Source: Parastagonospora avenae f. sp. tritici 18332-5
Taxonomy: Eukaryota; Ascomycota; Dothideomycetes; Pleosporales; Phaeosphaeriaceae
DNA: 64,000 bases
Direction of reading: 5' to 3'
NCBI GenBank assembly: GCA_022559985.1
Contig: JAFJTR010000033.1
Span: 251,247-315,246, forward strand
Positions 21,340 to 32,300 of the stretch are shown one piece after another (within the stretch, counting starts at the first letter, position 1; every line of letters begins with the position of its first letter). The notes under the pieces are model-generated. The model had not been told where the DNA came from, searched no databases, and was given only the letters and a program-made list of their open reading frames with translations. The translations under genes and the position numbers were made by a program.

Positions 21340-23148
21340 CTAGTTGAAGATTTTCTCCTTCTTCATGACCAAGCTGCACAAAAGAGAAAGCGCACCTGTG
21401 ACAAAGACAGGAATGAACGCATCCTGAATGGCCAAGGCTATGACATGAATGGCAGCGTCAGCAAGTTCTTTGCTTGCCTTGTCAATGAGGTCGCTTCCCA
21501 CACCAGCAACGGCCGAAGAGACCTCCGTGGTAGACGCGTTAGGGAAGAGCCCGTGAAGACCTGCATGTGCCTGATTGACGAAAACAGCACCGGACATGCC
21601 GGTACCAAGGGCGATACCAAGCATCTGGCTGACAGTCATGAAGCCGACGCTGTAGGCAATGTCTGAGGCGGCGACCTTCATCTGCGCAACGGGAAAACCA
21701 GCCTGGCAGTAGCAGCCGACGCCCGTTCCAAGAATGATGGTGTAGCCGTAAATTTTGGCGTTACTCGTCATCTCGTCGGCCGTGTCTGTACCACATTGGT
21801 TAGCCAGATTGAATACAGCGCGCCCGCGAGCTAGACTTACAAAGTAAAGCACCACCGATGAGGTGCAGCGCGGAGCCAAAGATGTACCACGGAAAATAAT
21901 AGCCCGTTTTTGACATGTAGTAGCCGTTGAACAGGACGCTGGCAGAGAGAAAGAGAATATAGGGCAGGATGTGGACCGAGGTCTGCAGGGCGCTGGCGCC
22001 GCGGGTGAACTGAAAGTACAGCGGGAGGTAGTAGATGGTGATGAATGTTCCAAATGCAGCACACACTGTCGACTGTTAGTATCATCAAGCCTCATTTTCA
22101 ACGAAAAGCGATATGGAGTGCTTACTCATGGTAAGGAACAGAACCACCATTTCGTAACTGTGGAAGAAATGCATGGGAAAGACGCGATCCGACATGTTCG
22201 TCATGAAGCAAAGGCACTGCTGGGCGCAGAACAGACCGAACAAGAGACCAGCGAGCACGAAAAGCGCGATGCTTCTGCCGTCACCCCACGACCATAGAAC
22301 ACCACCAAAGTTCATCGTCATCATGATGCACAGCGCCGTACCGCAGGAGAGTACCGCACCAATGTAGTCCAGCTTGGCAAGGCGCTCACGCAGCGACACA
22401 CCCGGCGCAGGTTCGTAGTCTGGCAGAATCATAAGGTAAATCGGCGCCACAACCGCGCCGACACAAGGATTGAGATAGAACGCCCAACGCCACGTCGCCG
22501 AGCTCTCCGCAAACGCGCCACCCACCACAGGCCCCAAGACGGTCCCAATGCCCCACCAGAATCCCGTGAGGCTGAGATAGCGCGGCCTCTCGGCGTCCGA
22601 CGTGTTGACGGACAGGATAGTCAACAAGCCCATGTACATGCCCGTGCCGCCCACGCCCGCGAGCGCACGCCCGACAATAAACGCAGCAATGCTGGGCGCG
22701 GCGCCGCACAGTACCGATGCGCCCATAAAGACGGCCGTGGCGCCCAGGAACAGCGCTTTGGCGGAAAACAGCCCATAGGCCTTGGACCAGATGAGCGTGC
22801 TTGCGGCCGAGGCCAGGGCGAAGGCGACGCTGAGCCACGGCACAAGGTCGATATGGCCGAAGGTGGTGACGATGGCCGGCTGTATGGTCGCTACGATGGT
22901 GGTGTCGAGGGCGTACAGGAGGAACGAGGCTAGAAGGGACACGACGACGAGCACCCACTGTGTTTTTTTCACATGGTTAGAAAACTGGAACTCACTTGCT
23001 TGTCATGGGCAAGTCATACCTTGACGCCGTGGACGGGACGCGGAGACGGCGATTTGGCCGCATTCTCAGAGGACGGCTCTGGCGGTGCAGCACCGTCGCC
23101 CGTGAGCGTCTCGGGCGTCGAGATATCGACTTTCTCCGTGGCAGGCAT
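21340..23148 (-). CDS. MFS drug/metabolite efflux pump (DHA2-like, 14 TM)
   Basis: Four exons (23148-23020, 22957-22126, 22065-21841, 21785-21340) sum to 1632 nt and 543 residues. DHA2-type pumps expel small molecules by proton antiport, often the product of the adjacent cluster. The hydrophilic N-terminus is acidic and Pro/Ser-rich. TM1 carries LLYALDTTIVATIQPAI, the motif C region has GFWWGIGTVLGPVVGGAFA and WRWAFYLNPCVGAV, and the late helices include GTGVGCYCQAG. About 14 hydrophobic segments are visible. The C-terminus ends with a short KKEKIFN tail. It lies tail-to-tail with the Zn2Cys6 gene and in the same direction as the P450 gene upstream of it. The frame is fully open, unlike several cluster neighbours. 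Substrate unknown. Confidence 0.88.
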
Positions 23149-23894
23149 GTCGGGCGGTTGAGTCGCGCCGCTGGGTGTGGGCAATTGGACGCCTTCAGCG
23201 GATGGTAGACCGAACAGAAAGTACCTACCTGAAAGGCAAGAGAGGAAAGGAAGGAATGAAGGTAAGTAACGAGAAGCGAAAAATCGGCTTCGCAGTATCC
23301 TCTTCTTAACCAGGACGGCGGCGGATCTCGGGCACGGCTGAATCATGCACCACAGCCTGCACTTGTGCACAGTGAAAGCTGCGATGGGGGCAAAGCTAGC
23401 TCGAGAAAGGGCCCGCTTGGTTTTCTCCACTCGCGGAGGAACTCTGGCGCCGGTTTGTAGGAGGGGGAGACGCGTGGGTTGCAAGCAACCTGTGCGGGTT
23501 GTTTACCGAGAGACAGAGAGAGAGATATGTGTAGGGCTGCATTGGGCGCTTTCCCAATTGGGGAATTTCCTAATCGGGACAAATCCGGATTGGGGTAGAG
23601 GGTCGGCGCAATGCTGTTTATTGCTTACCAATAGGTATGTGAGCACGTGGTGTGATTTGATGGACAATCTCTATGCCAGCATATAGATATTGATATTCGA
23701 GGTTTAGGTTGTGTTGTGTTTGACGGTTATCGTCACGGTACAGGTGCAGGGGAACGCGTACTGGGAGTTGTGTCAGCCATTCATCAATCAATAACGTGTA
23801 TAATTTGTGGGTTTCCGGCGTGGGCATAAGAGACGACAGGTTGGGTCTATGTAGTTGTTCGGTCTACTTGCCTACCATACAGAGAGACAACCCC

Positions 23895-25592
23895 CTATGC
23901 CTTCTGTTGCATCTGCGGCCAGCTTGTCCGCCTCCGCGCCCGCACATAGCAGTTGAGTGGGCGAATGACAAGGAACTCCGGGTCGTACTGCATCGGCTCC
24001 GTCGACGCGTCCTCGAAGTGGTAGCGGTAGATGAGCAGGGCCAGGGCCAGCTTTGCCTCGAGCTTGGCTACGTTGAAGCCGACGCAGCCTCGCGGGCCCG
24101 CCGCAAAGGGCGTGAAGGCCAAGCGGTGCCGCCCCTGGCTGCCCGCCGCCCAGCGGTCTGGGTCGAAGCGCTCCGGGTTCTCCCAGTGGTCCTTGTGGCG
24201 GTGGATGGCGGGGAACGTGGGGATCACAACGGTGCCCGCGGGAATCTGCCACCCGCCGGGCACGACGACGTCGCGCTTGGTGTTGCGCGCCGTCTGGAAC
24301 GACGGGTTGTGCAGCCGGTGCGTCTCCTGGACGAAGCGGTCCAAGAATGCCATGGCGTGGATCTCGTCATACGACCACACCTTGTCCGCCGCGCCGCCGT
24401 GGTCGACGAGCTCTTGTACCAGCCGCTCCTGGTGGCCCGGATACTTTGTCAGCGCGTACAGCAGCCACGACAGCAGCGATGAGCTCGTCACGAAGCCCGC
24501 GGCAATGAGCACGACGATGTTGCTCAGCCGGTAGGCGGGCGGCAGCTTGTGCCCGTCGTCGTCGACGGCGCGCTTCAGGTAGTCTGCGATACACGTCGAG
24601 TCGAGCGCAGCCTCGTGGATGGGCGCGTCCTGGCCGCCGCATCAAGGGCTGCGTCGACGAGTGCCCACGCGCGCTGCTTGACCGCCGCCAGCCGGCGGTG
24701 GTTGCCATACGGCAGGTACCTGTACCACGGCGGGCTGAGCGACGTCTTCTTCATCAGTGCCATGTACTCGCCCAGCAGGTGGATGATGTCGTGCGCCGGC
24801 GTGTCGACGGCCTGGAAGTGGCCCACGTCCAACCCCAACACGATGCGGTAGATGATCTGCCCCGCGAGCTTGAACATGTACTGGTACACGTGGAACGCCT
24901 GGTCCTGCGTGTCGAGCTCGTCGAACACGGCGAAGCTCTGCGCGATGGCCTGCTGCATGTTGCCCGTGTGCTGGCGCACCGCGTTGGGCGTCATGCTCGG
25001 CGGGATGAACTTGTGCACCGTGTGGAACGCCGGCGCCGATGTGTCGCACAGGAAGAGCGCCGTCTCGTCGCGCATGAAGTGCAGCAGGTGCGACGCGGCC
25101 GAAGTGATCTTGCTAAAGTATTCACTCTCGCCCAGGGCGGCCTCCGAGACGCGCGGGTCGTTGGTCAGGTACGTCGTCGTGCCCATGTTGACCGTCTTGA
25201 TGACGCTGCCAAACTGCGCAAACAGCCGTTCATGGTTGCCCATGTGATCAGGGTAGATTTCGAAATGGTTTCCAAAGAATGGCAGCTCCTTGGGCGCATG
25301 GGGCCGGCGCACCGCGTTGCCGTCGACTTTGAGGCCAATCGAGCCCGCGTAAGCCACGACATCGCTGATCGTGTCGAGCGCCTTATTAGATCCGTGGAAC
25401 GATATGCCTAGCCATGTTAACAATGCGTGGCGCACAATGCTGACAGCGCTCGAGAATACCTTTTGGATCCCAGATGCCCAGTGCGCCACCAAGATCACAT
25501 TTCAGGTCGTCTAGCGCGTCCGAGGGTCGGACCTCGAGCTTTACGCTCTGGCGTTGGACCGTGCCGATGAGATGAAATTCCTTCACCTGCAT
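23895..25592 (-). pseudogene. Cytochrome P450 with N-terminal extension, one frameshift
   Basis: Two exons (25592-25460 and 25407-23895). A soluble-looking N-terminus (MQVKEFHLIGTV through VRPSDALDDLK, residues 1-45) precedes the P450 fold. P450 marks are the proline-rich PHAPKELPFFGN, helix-I AGFVTSS (where AGx-acid-TT is usual), ETHRLH (ExxR), FDPDRW and the haem loop FAAGPRGCVG with its Cys ligand. The reading frame shifts by one base near 24630-24645 within a GC-rich run (after LVDAALDAA), so the C-terminal half including the haem loop is out of frame. No GT-AG pair repairs it. Without the shift it would be about 548 residues. It may be a recent pseudogene or a sequencing error. It would oxidise the cluster polyketide by inference. 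Confidence 0.75.
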
Positions 25593-25835
25593 CTTGCTGC
25601 GCCCTCTAGCACACGTCTTTGAACGTGCAATGTAGCAGCTTCTCAAATCGCTGGCGCAGAATCTACGCGCACAAACGGACGCCGCAAAAGTCCACATCGG
25701 ACAATTGCAGCTAGCGCTTCCCATTTGGGGACATGCTGGACTGGGTAATTTCTCGTCCGCGACTCTACCTTTGATGCGAGCTTAGACACTATATACAGAG
25801 TAGCGCAGCAGAGAGTGAGCCCGAGAGTTGGCCAC

Positions 25836-26519
25836 ATGGCGGGCACAGACTTCGCAACGTACACGCGGGAACACGTCGCTGCAGCCAACACGCCAGAGAA
25901 GCTCTGGATTATCCTTCACGGAAAAGGTATACTCAATCGATTTCCTAGTAAGGAATCCACTGACGACCACAGTTTATAATGTCTAGCACTACTTGGACGA
26001 CCACCTCGGCGGTCGCGACGTGCTGATGGACGTTGCGAGCACCGACGCTAGTGGTGACTTTGACTTTGTTGGACATTCCAAGTCTGCTATCAAGAGCCTC
26101 CAGAAGTTCGAGATCGGGACCCTTGGAGGATACGTAGGTGCCCCACGTCCTTTGCCGATTGAGACTTCTCCTTCTCTAAGACGCTCGCTAGCGCGCTACT
26201 CCAAAACGAGAGGCGAGAGAACCGATTGTGCAGCTAAAAAGTACCGCTCAGCTCGTCACCTAGTAAAACTTTAGCTGCGAAAGTATCCATTGGCGTCTTT
26301 CTGCTGCTCTCCCCGGCGCTATATTATGCAGCGAGCAAAAATCTTAACCCGTTCAAAAACTGGAGCGGCCGCGCAGGATTGGGTCAGATATCACTCGTCT
26401 TGTTTCTTTCTTTCACGGGTTTGACGAGCATATCGATGGTCATCGTACGGCGGTTTTGGAATCGTATGTTCCATCAAAAGGACGTATTCGAGTACCCACC
26501 GCACTTCACTCTCCAGTAG
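25836..26519 (+). pseudogene. Cytochrome b5-like gene with a membrane tail, nonsense codon
   Basis: Exon 1 (25836-25926) and exon 2 (25973-26133) encode a b5 domain: TPEKLWIILHGKVYNV, then HYLDDHLGG (haem-ligand region, with Leu where HPGG is usual), then VGHSKSA with the second haem His. An in-frame TAG at 25984-25986 sits right after VYNV. A downstream frame (about 26275-26519) encodes a hydrophobic tail with two membrane helices (VSIGVFLLLSPALYYA and ISLVLFLSFTGLTSISMVIV) and ends VFEYPPHFTLQ. The junction between the two parts is not resolved. Cytochrome b5 donates electrons to P450s and desaturases. Here it probably served the adjacent P450. Confidence 0.65.
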
Positions 26520-26693
26520 TCTCAGTCAAACAGATTAGGAAATGTACGTAAATGGACAATTGGAAATGCTGTCTACGAGCTTTCGTACCAAAGTAGAACG
26601 CCTTTCTATAGAATGACATGCATCTCTGGGCTGGAGCTCTACGACACCATTCGCACCTTGTCACAGAGTTAATATCCCATTAGGCAATACAGT

Positions 26694-27844
26694 ATGGTGT
26701 ATATGCATACCTTCTTTCTTGGCCTAACAGCAATTGGCCATGACGCCCTCTGGGACACGATGGTCCGAAACGGAACTGCAAAGGCCATTGGCGCTATCAA
26801 AGTCGCAGGGACTCTCCCGGATGGAAACGTCTTGCGCCACGTCTACACTGCGCTTCCATGGATCGACCGACTGCTGATCTCGCCCGTCATATTCTATGAT
26901 GGCTTGATACGCGATCGTAACCCGACCTTTCGCTCCCTGTTGGTCAGTCTATTCTGCACCATGCAGACGACATCTTTCTGAATCATCAGCGCGGGCTGGT
27001 TCTACGGATTTCCACGGTGGTACACTATCATGTAAGCATTCAATCCTCTGCCTACTCCCTGCATCACAGTCATGTTGACTACTAGTGCTTCAGCGGGCCG
27101 CTATTCTGGGGTATCATGAATCAGAGCTAGGGCGCCGCGTTTGTGTATCCCCTCTACCTCTTTGTGCATGTCCGTCAGATAGCGGCGACTCTCAAGCACA
27201 ATCGCCTTTCTACTCTGACGTCGGCAGATGCGGAGGCGCTGCTATACATTGCTTGCCTTGCTGGCGTGCTTCCAGTCTGGCTCCTACTACCAGCATTCAT
27301 TCCTTGCTCGAGCGAAACACGACAACTCCTCATTGCATCATATCGACTGACACCCATGATACTCGGGTTGGCGCAGCCGTTGCTGTCGTCTCTTATCAAG
27401 ATAGCTTGTCGCACGCCGTTGGCTAAGGAGACTATTTGTCCGCTCGTGCAGAAGTCCCTCTTGTTGTCTGGCACATTCTCGGTTTTGGGCCATTGGTATG
27501 CAGTTGCGTATGTCGCTTTATCACCGTACGTGACCCTCGCCGGCGTCTTCGGACCATGGGCAACGGACGTGGAGGGTGCTCCTTCGCAATCCATTACTAG
27601 CGTCGGATGTCACTTGTTTTTACAGAATGATTTCTGGGTTATCCTGGCCGGCTTTATTCCTTCTGTCTCTGCTATCCTGTCTGAATCTGACGAGAGACCG
27701 AAGTCCAGTGGCGAATTGTCGACCATTGTAAGAGTAAAGAAGGTTCTGTTTATAGTTGGTGGCAACTATTTTCCTCTTGGCATTTTCGGATGTTTCTTTT
27801 CACCGGGTGCGCTATTAGCGTGGTCCATGGCAGCTACCGTCTAG
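26694..27844 (+). pseudogene. Polytopic membrane protein of the cluster, two nonsense codons
   Basis: Exon 1 runs from the ATG at 26694 to a GTAAGC donor near 27031. Exon 2 starts after a TAG acceptor near 27085. About seven hydrophobic helices are visible, including ALLYIACLAGVLPVWLLLPAF and VLFIVGGNYFPLGIFGCFF. The frame is conserved but cut by TGA at 26979-26981 (TTSF*IISAGWFYGF) and TAG at 27128-27130 (IMNQS*GAAFVYPLYLF). The TAG replaces a likely Trp. I do not recognise the family with certainty. Its place among PKS, P450 and cytochrome b5 genes suggests a biosynthetic membrane enzyme or transporter. Downstream it ends 171 bp from the hydrolase gene on the other strand. Confidence 0.6.
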
Positions 27845-28014
27845 AATTGTCGGTTGAGCGATGTTACTCTCGTCTTGTCACGAAGAAGAAACAATCTTTT
27901 GCGAAAGATTTACCAGAAGAGTTCCATGTTAAATTTGATTAACTAGTAACCAGCCCCAGTTCTATTATCCATGCCCCGATGATAGATCTAAGTCTAACCT
28001 TTCTCTAAAATAAT

Positions 28015-28911
28015 CTAGAGAACGCTGCGTGCATTCACATTCAGAGCCTTATTGAGAGCAAGCTGACTACTGCTCTCTATTGCCGCCCACTCGATAGCCC
28101 GCACCAGACGATCAACCTTTTGTGGCTTAGAAACAACCGCATGTCCTCCTGAATGCTGATACATCTGAGCCATCGTGGTGTCACAGAGCCCCAGTACTAC
28201 GACTGACTGCTCCACCATCTCTGTGTGATCCTTCTCTCCGATGAAGTGCACAGTCGGTATCCGGATCCGTGCGGCGGTGAGCGACGAGTGCAGGACGCGC
28301 GGCACCATAGTAGCGTCGCGGTGCTTGAAGAAGGATATGTCATAAACGTGCACCGTGGCGCCGATCTTGCGAGCAATTTTGAACGTAGATGCAAGGTAAT
28401 CGACGAACAGCTTCTCCGGCCGAGATAAGCCGGCTGCGACGGGGTTGGGAAACTCGCATGCGGCATGGTAGTTCTCCCGAACGAGGTGCTGAATAGTAGA
28501 AAGGCAGTATTTCGAATCTGGTGAGAAGGCTGCTACAGAGGACAGAAGGATAGCGAACCCGAAAGGCGCGGGCTCATCCGGGCAGCGCGCTTGATGATCC
28601 AAGATGTAGGAAGCTGCCATGGAGACGCCCTGACTGAAGCCAATGACTCCGTCAAAGGGACCACAGTCCTGGATAAGGTCGTCCAGATCGTCGAGAGCCT
28701 CGCGGATATCGGGTGGCGAGTAGCCCGCCGTGTATGAGTAGAAAGGGCCAGAGTAGTGCGACGCCATCCCCGGACCACGGTCTCGCGTGAAAGCACCATC
28801 GCAGAAGGTGAACTCATAATCTGGCCCAAGATCCTTGACTACGGCAGCTAGCTGTATGCGCAGAATGTTGGACGACGATCCAACGCCGTGGAGAGCCAAA
28901 ATCCTTTTCAT
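28015..28911 (-). CDS. FSH1-type serine hydrolase, LovG-like polyketide release thioesterase
   Basis: An intact 298-residue intronless alpha/beta hydrolase. The start of strand 1 and the oxyanion loop is LALHGVGSSS. The nucleophile elbow is GFSQGVSM with Ser near residue 95. The acid is in FIGEKDHTEM and the His in HSGGHAVV, so the Ser-Asp-His triad is complete. FSH1 proteins include LovG, which releases the product of an HR-PKS, and CitA-like cluster hydrolases. The gene is divergent from the HR-PKS across 417 bp, which supports such a role by inference. Its frame is open although its presumed partner is broken. Confidence 0.85.
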   Translation of the reverse strand: MKRILALHGVGSSSNILRIQLAAVVKDLGPDYEFTFCDGAFTRDRGPGMASHYSGPFYSYTAGYSPPDIREALDDLDDLIQDCGPFDGVIGFSQGVSMAASYILDHQARCPDEPAPFGFAILLSSVAAFSPDSKYCLSTIQHLVRENYHAACEFPNPVAAGLSRPEKLFVDYLASTFKIARKIGATVHVYDISFFKHRDATMVPRVLHSSLTAARIRIPTVHFIGEKDHTEMVEQSVVVLGLCDTTMAQMYQHSGGHAVVSKPQKVDRLVRAIEWAAIESSSQLALNKALNVNARSVL

Positions 28912-29328
28912 TTTCAGATTTCGGGTGGTTTGATTCGACTGAACGTGCAGCGTCCAACGGGAAAGAATCGGTACATCATCGAAGCGAACATTGTGAAATG
29001 ATCAAATGAAAATACATCTAGTTCCCGATGTGGAATGTTTTGCTTTGGAAAACTTTCCATTCTCGGTTACGTCCGTACACGGAAAGATGAACGCGGCAAG
29101 CAGAACGCCGCTGAACGCGATCATCAAATCCAAAAACTTCAGATCCCGCGAAACCGTTTAGGGCAAGTTGATTTATGCAAGACTATGAAAACACCATAGA
29201 CATAACATAGACATGTTGAGGCATTAATTTCTAGCATATTGTCTAGATCTATTTCACATTCGCGCAGGTTCACATCTTTCTTCACGGCAACCGTACGAAC
29301 TATTCTTGATATAGAACATCAACCCAAA
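28912..29328. promoter_or_regulatory. Divergent promoter of the hydrolase and HR-PKS genes
   Basis: 417 bp between outward-facing starts. It contains CGGTTACGTCCG (29064-29075), inverted CGG triplets spaced by 6 bp, a layout bound by some Zn2Cys6 dimers. It also has an imperfect palindrome TGGAAAACTTTCCA (29046-29059). Both are candidate operators only. Confidence 0.5.
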
Positions 29329-32300
29329 ATGTTCGCTGATAAACCAAATACCAAATACCAACATGTAGATGACCCGATTGTCATTGTTGGCGCTGCCTGT
29401 AGGCTCGCAGGGGAGGCTTCATCACTGGATCGCCTCTGGGACATGATGAAAGACTCCAGGACTGCTCTCGCCAAGGTCCCAAAAGAGCGCTGGGACGCCG
29501 ACGCTTGGTATCATCCAAATCATGACCGAAAGGGCTCTGTGGGTATTGTACTAAGAAATTGTCATCACTGCGTCCTGATATGTGCAGCTTAACACAAGAC
29601 ATGGGTTCTTCCTGGAACAAGATGTAGCTGCATTCGACGCACCATTCTTCACAGTGAATGCTAAATAGGCAGCCGGAATGGATCCAGCCAAGAGACTTCT
29701 GCTGGAGGTAGCATACGAAAGTTTTGAGAATGGTAGGTTTCACCTCTTGATCAGAAGTTCAATGAGATCACCCGAACATCAGTTAACAAGTTTTAGCTGG
29801 TATGCCTATAAAGAAGGTTGCGGGTTCGAAAACAGGTGTCTACGTCGGAAGCATGACGAGCGATTACGAAGTACTTTCGACTCACGACATTTACGATGAA
29901 CCGTACATGGCTGCGGCCGGAAGCAGTGAAGCGATGACGGCAAACAGAGTATCGTGGTTCTTTGACCTGCGCGGGCCCAGCTTAACTCTGGACACGGCCT
30001 GTTCGTCGAGCTTGTATGCATTGTATCTGGCGTGTCAGTCGCTCAAACTTGGAGAAACGGACATGGTAAGTGGTGGCTAGCGATTTGAATACTATCTAAT
30101 AGCGCAAAGGGTCTCGTAGCCGGTGTCAGCGTGATGCTTCACCCCAACTTCATGCACCAACTAGTTGCCATGCATATGCTTAGTCCCGACGGCATTTCGC
30201 ACACGTTTGATGATAGAGCAAATGGTTATGGCCGAGGTGAGGGCATTGGCGCTATCGTCGTGAAGCGTCTCAGCGATGCTATCCAAGACGGTGACACTAT
30301 CCGCGCTGTGATCCGCGGCGTAGGCTCAAACGTGGATGGAAAGACGCCCAGTGTCACGATGCCTAGCTCCGAAGCGCAAGCAAGCTTGATTCGAGAAGTG
30401 TACAAGAACGCCGGCCTGCCCCTGGCTTCGACGCCGTATGTTGAGCTGCACGGTACCGGTACTCCAGTCGGTGTAAGTATGTCCCTACGCAGCCCTCACT
30501 CCATCGACCATTAGTAACCTGTCATTTCTTCCAGGACCCAATCGAGTTGTCAGCCATTGCGACGAAATTCGGTGCCGCCGCTCCAGAGAACCAGCCCGTA
30601 TACGTAGGCAGTATCAAGCCGAATGTTGGCCATACCGAAGGCTGCGCCGGTCTCGCAGGCGTATTCAAGGCCATGCTTTCTCTCGAACGAGGCATAGTAC
30701 TGCCTACTGCGGAATTGCATACTTTGAACCCTAAGCTAAGGCTACACGACTGGAACATTGCTTTACCCAACGGCCCCATCGCATGGCCAGCGAACAAACC
30801 TCGCCGCATCAGTGTCAACTCGTTCGGCTTCGGTGGCGCTAATGCCCACGTCATCCTCGACGGCGCCGAACAATACCTGCAGGAGCAAGGACTGCAGGGT
30901 AAGACTTCTAAAGCTAGCTTCGCGGAAGCTATTGCGACTAATGACACAAATGGCACGGCGACACCAAAGAAGCAGATGCTCTTCGTGCTTAGCTCCCGCG
31001 AGGAAGCAGGCGTCGCAAGAATGACAAAGGGACTCGGTGCACATCTAGCCTCCAAGCATAACGCGAACAACCTCCAGTATCTATCGAATGTCGCGTACAC
31101 TCTTGCCTTCAAGCGAACGGAATTGGATCATCGAATGTTTGCGGTCGCAGACTCTATCGAAGACCTGGCGCAGAAGCTCGTATCCCCCGCTGCATCTATG
31201 CAACGAGCTGTGCGTCGATCAGCCAAGCACAACCGCGTCGCCTTTGTCTTTACAGGACAAGGTGCGCAATGGGCTGGTATGGGAAAGCAGTTATACGGCC
31301 AGTTCGACGTCTTTACTGACAGCATCGCACGGAGCAGCCGCTGCCTCGAAGCCCTAGGCTGCGAGTTCAATCTCGAGGAAGAGCTGCAGCGCATAGAAAA
31401 GAGTCAGATTGATACTGCAGAGTACAGCCAGCCCATTTGTACTGCTGTTCAAGTTGCCTTAGTCGACCTCTTGCGACAGTGGGGTGTCGTTCCAGGTGCT
31501 GTGGTCGGCCATTCCAGCGGCGAGATTGCCGCCGCCTATGCTGCACGACTGATTACCCACGAGGATGCCATTAAAATTACCTACCTCCGAGGTGTCTACT
31601 CAGGTATCGTGTCGAAAGGGTCTAGGCTTGGTGCGATGTTGGCAGCAGGTATATCGGAGGAGGAGGCCAACGAATATCTCACTTCCGTGGCGCTAGAAAG
31701 CGTTGTCGTTGCTTGCGTCAACAGTCCTAATAGTGTTACCTTGTCTGGAGACGCCGGCGTTATCACACAGCTGGAATTCACGATTTCCGCTCATGGCAAG
31801 TTTGCCAGGAAGTTACGTGTCATCACGGCTTATCACTCTCCGTACATGAGATCTGTCGCGGATCGCTGTCTCCGGGCGATGCAAAATGCTGGCGTGAGCC
31901 ATATTACTCAGTTTGTGGAAGGACGAGAAGCAATCCCGATGTTCTCTTCAGTCACCGGCCAGCTGCTTGATCCTGCTGAGCTAGATCCGACCTACTGGAT
32001 TCGGAACATGTGTGGCACCGTACGATTCTCTCCAGCAGTGGCAAATCTTCTTACCGGCAACACTAATTCTTCGTTGAAACGCCGGACTGCGAGCAGGAAG
32101 GCGGCTGTGAAATGGGATGCTCTTATTGAGCTGGGTCCTCATTCCGCCCTCAAAGCACCCCTTGTTCAAATCATGGAAGGCGTGGATAGCAAGCTTCCAT
32201 CTCAGCTCGTGTACACATCGCTTCTGTTGCGCAAGGAAGACGCGGTGGTAACAGCTATGCGTGCCGCGGGAATGCTATGGACTGCCGGCGTCCGGATCTC

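Noticed and set aside
23796..25411. Long plus-strand frames opposite the P450
   Set aside because: High-GC antisense frames rich in Arg and Val; the minus strand carries clear P450 motifs.
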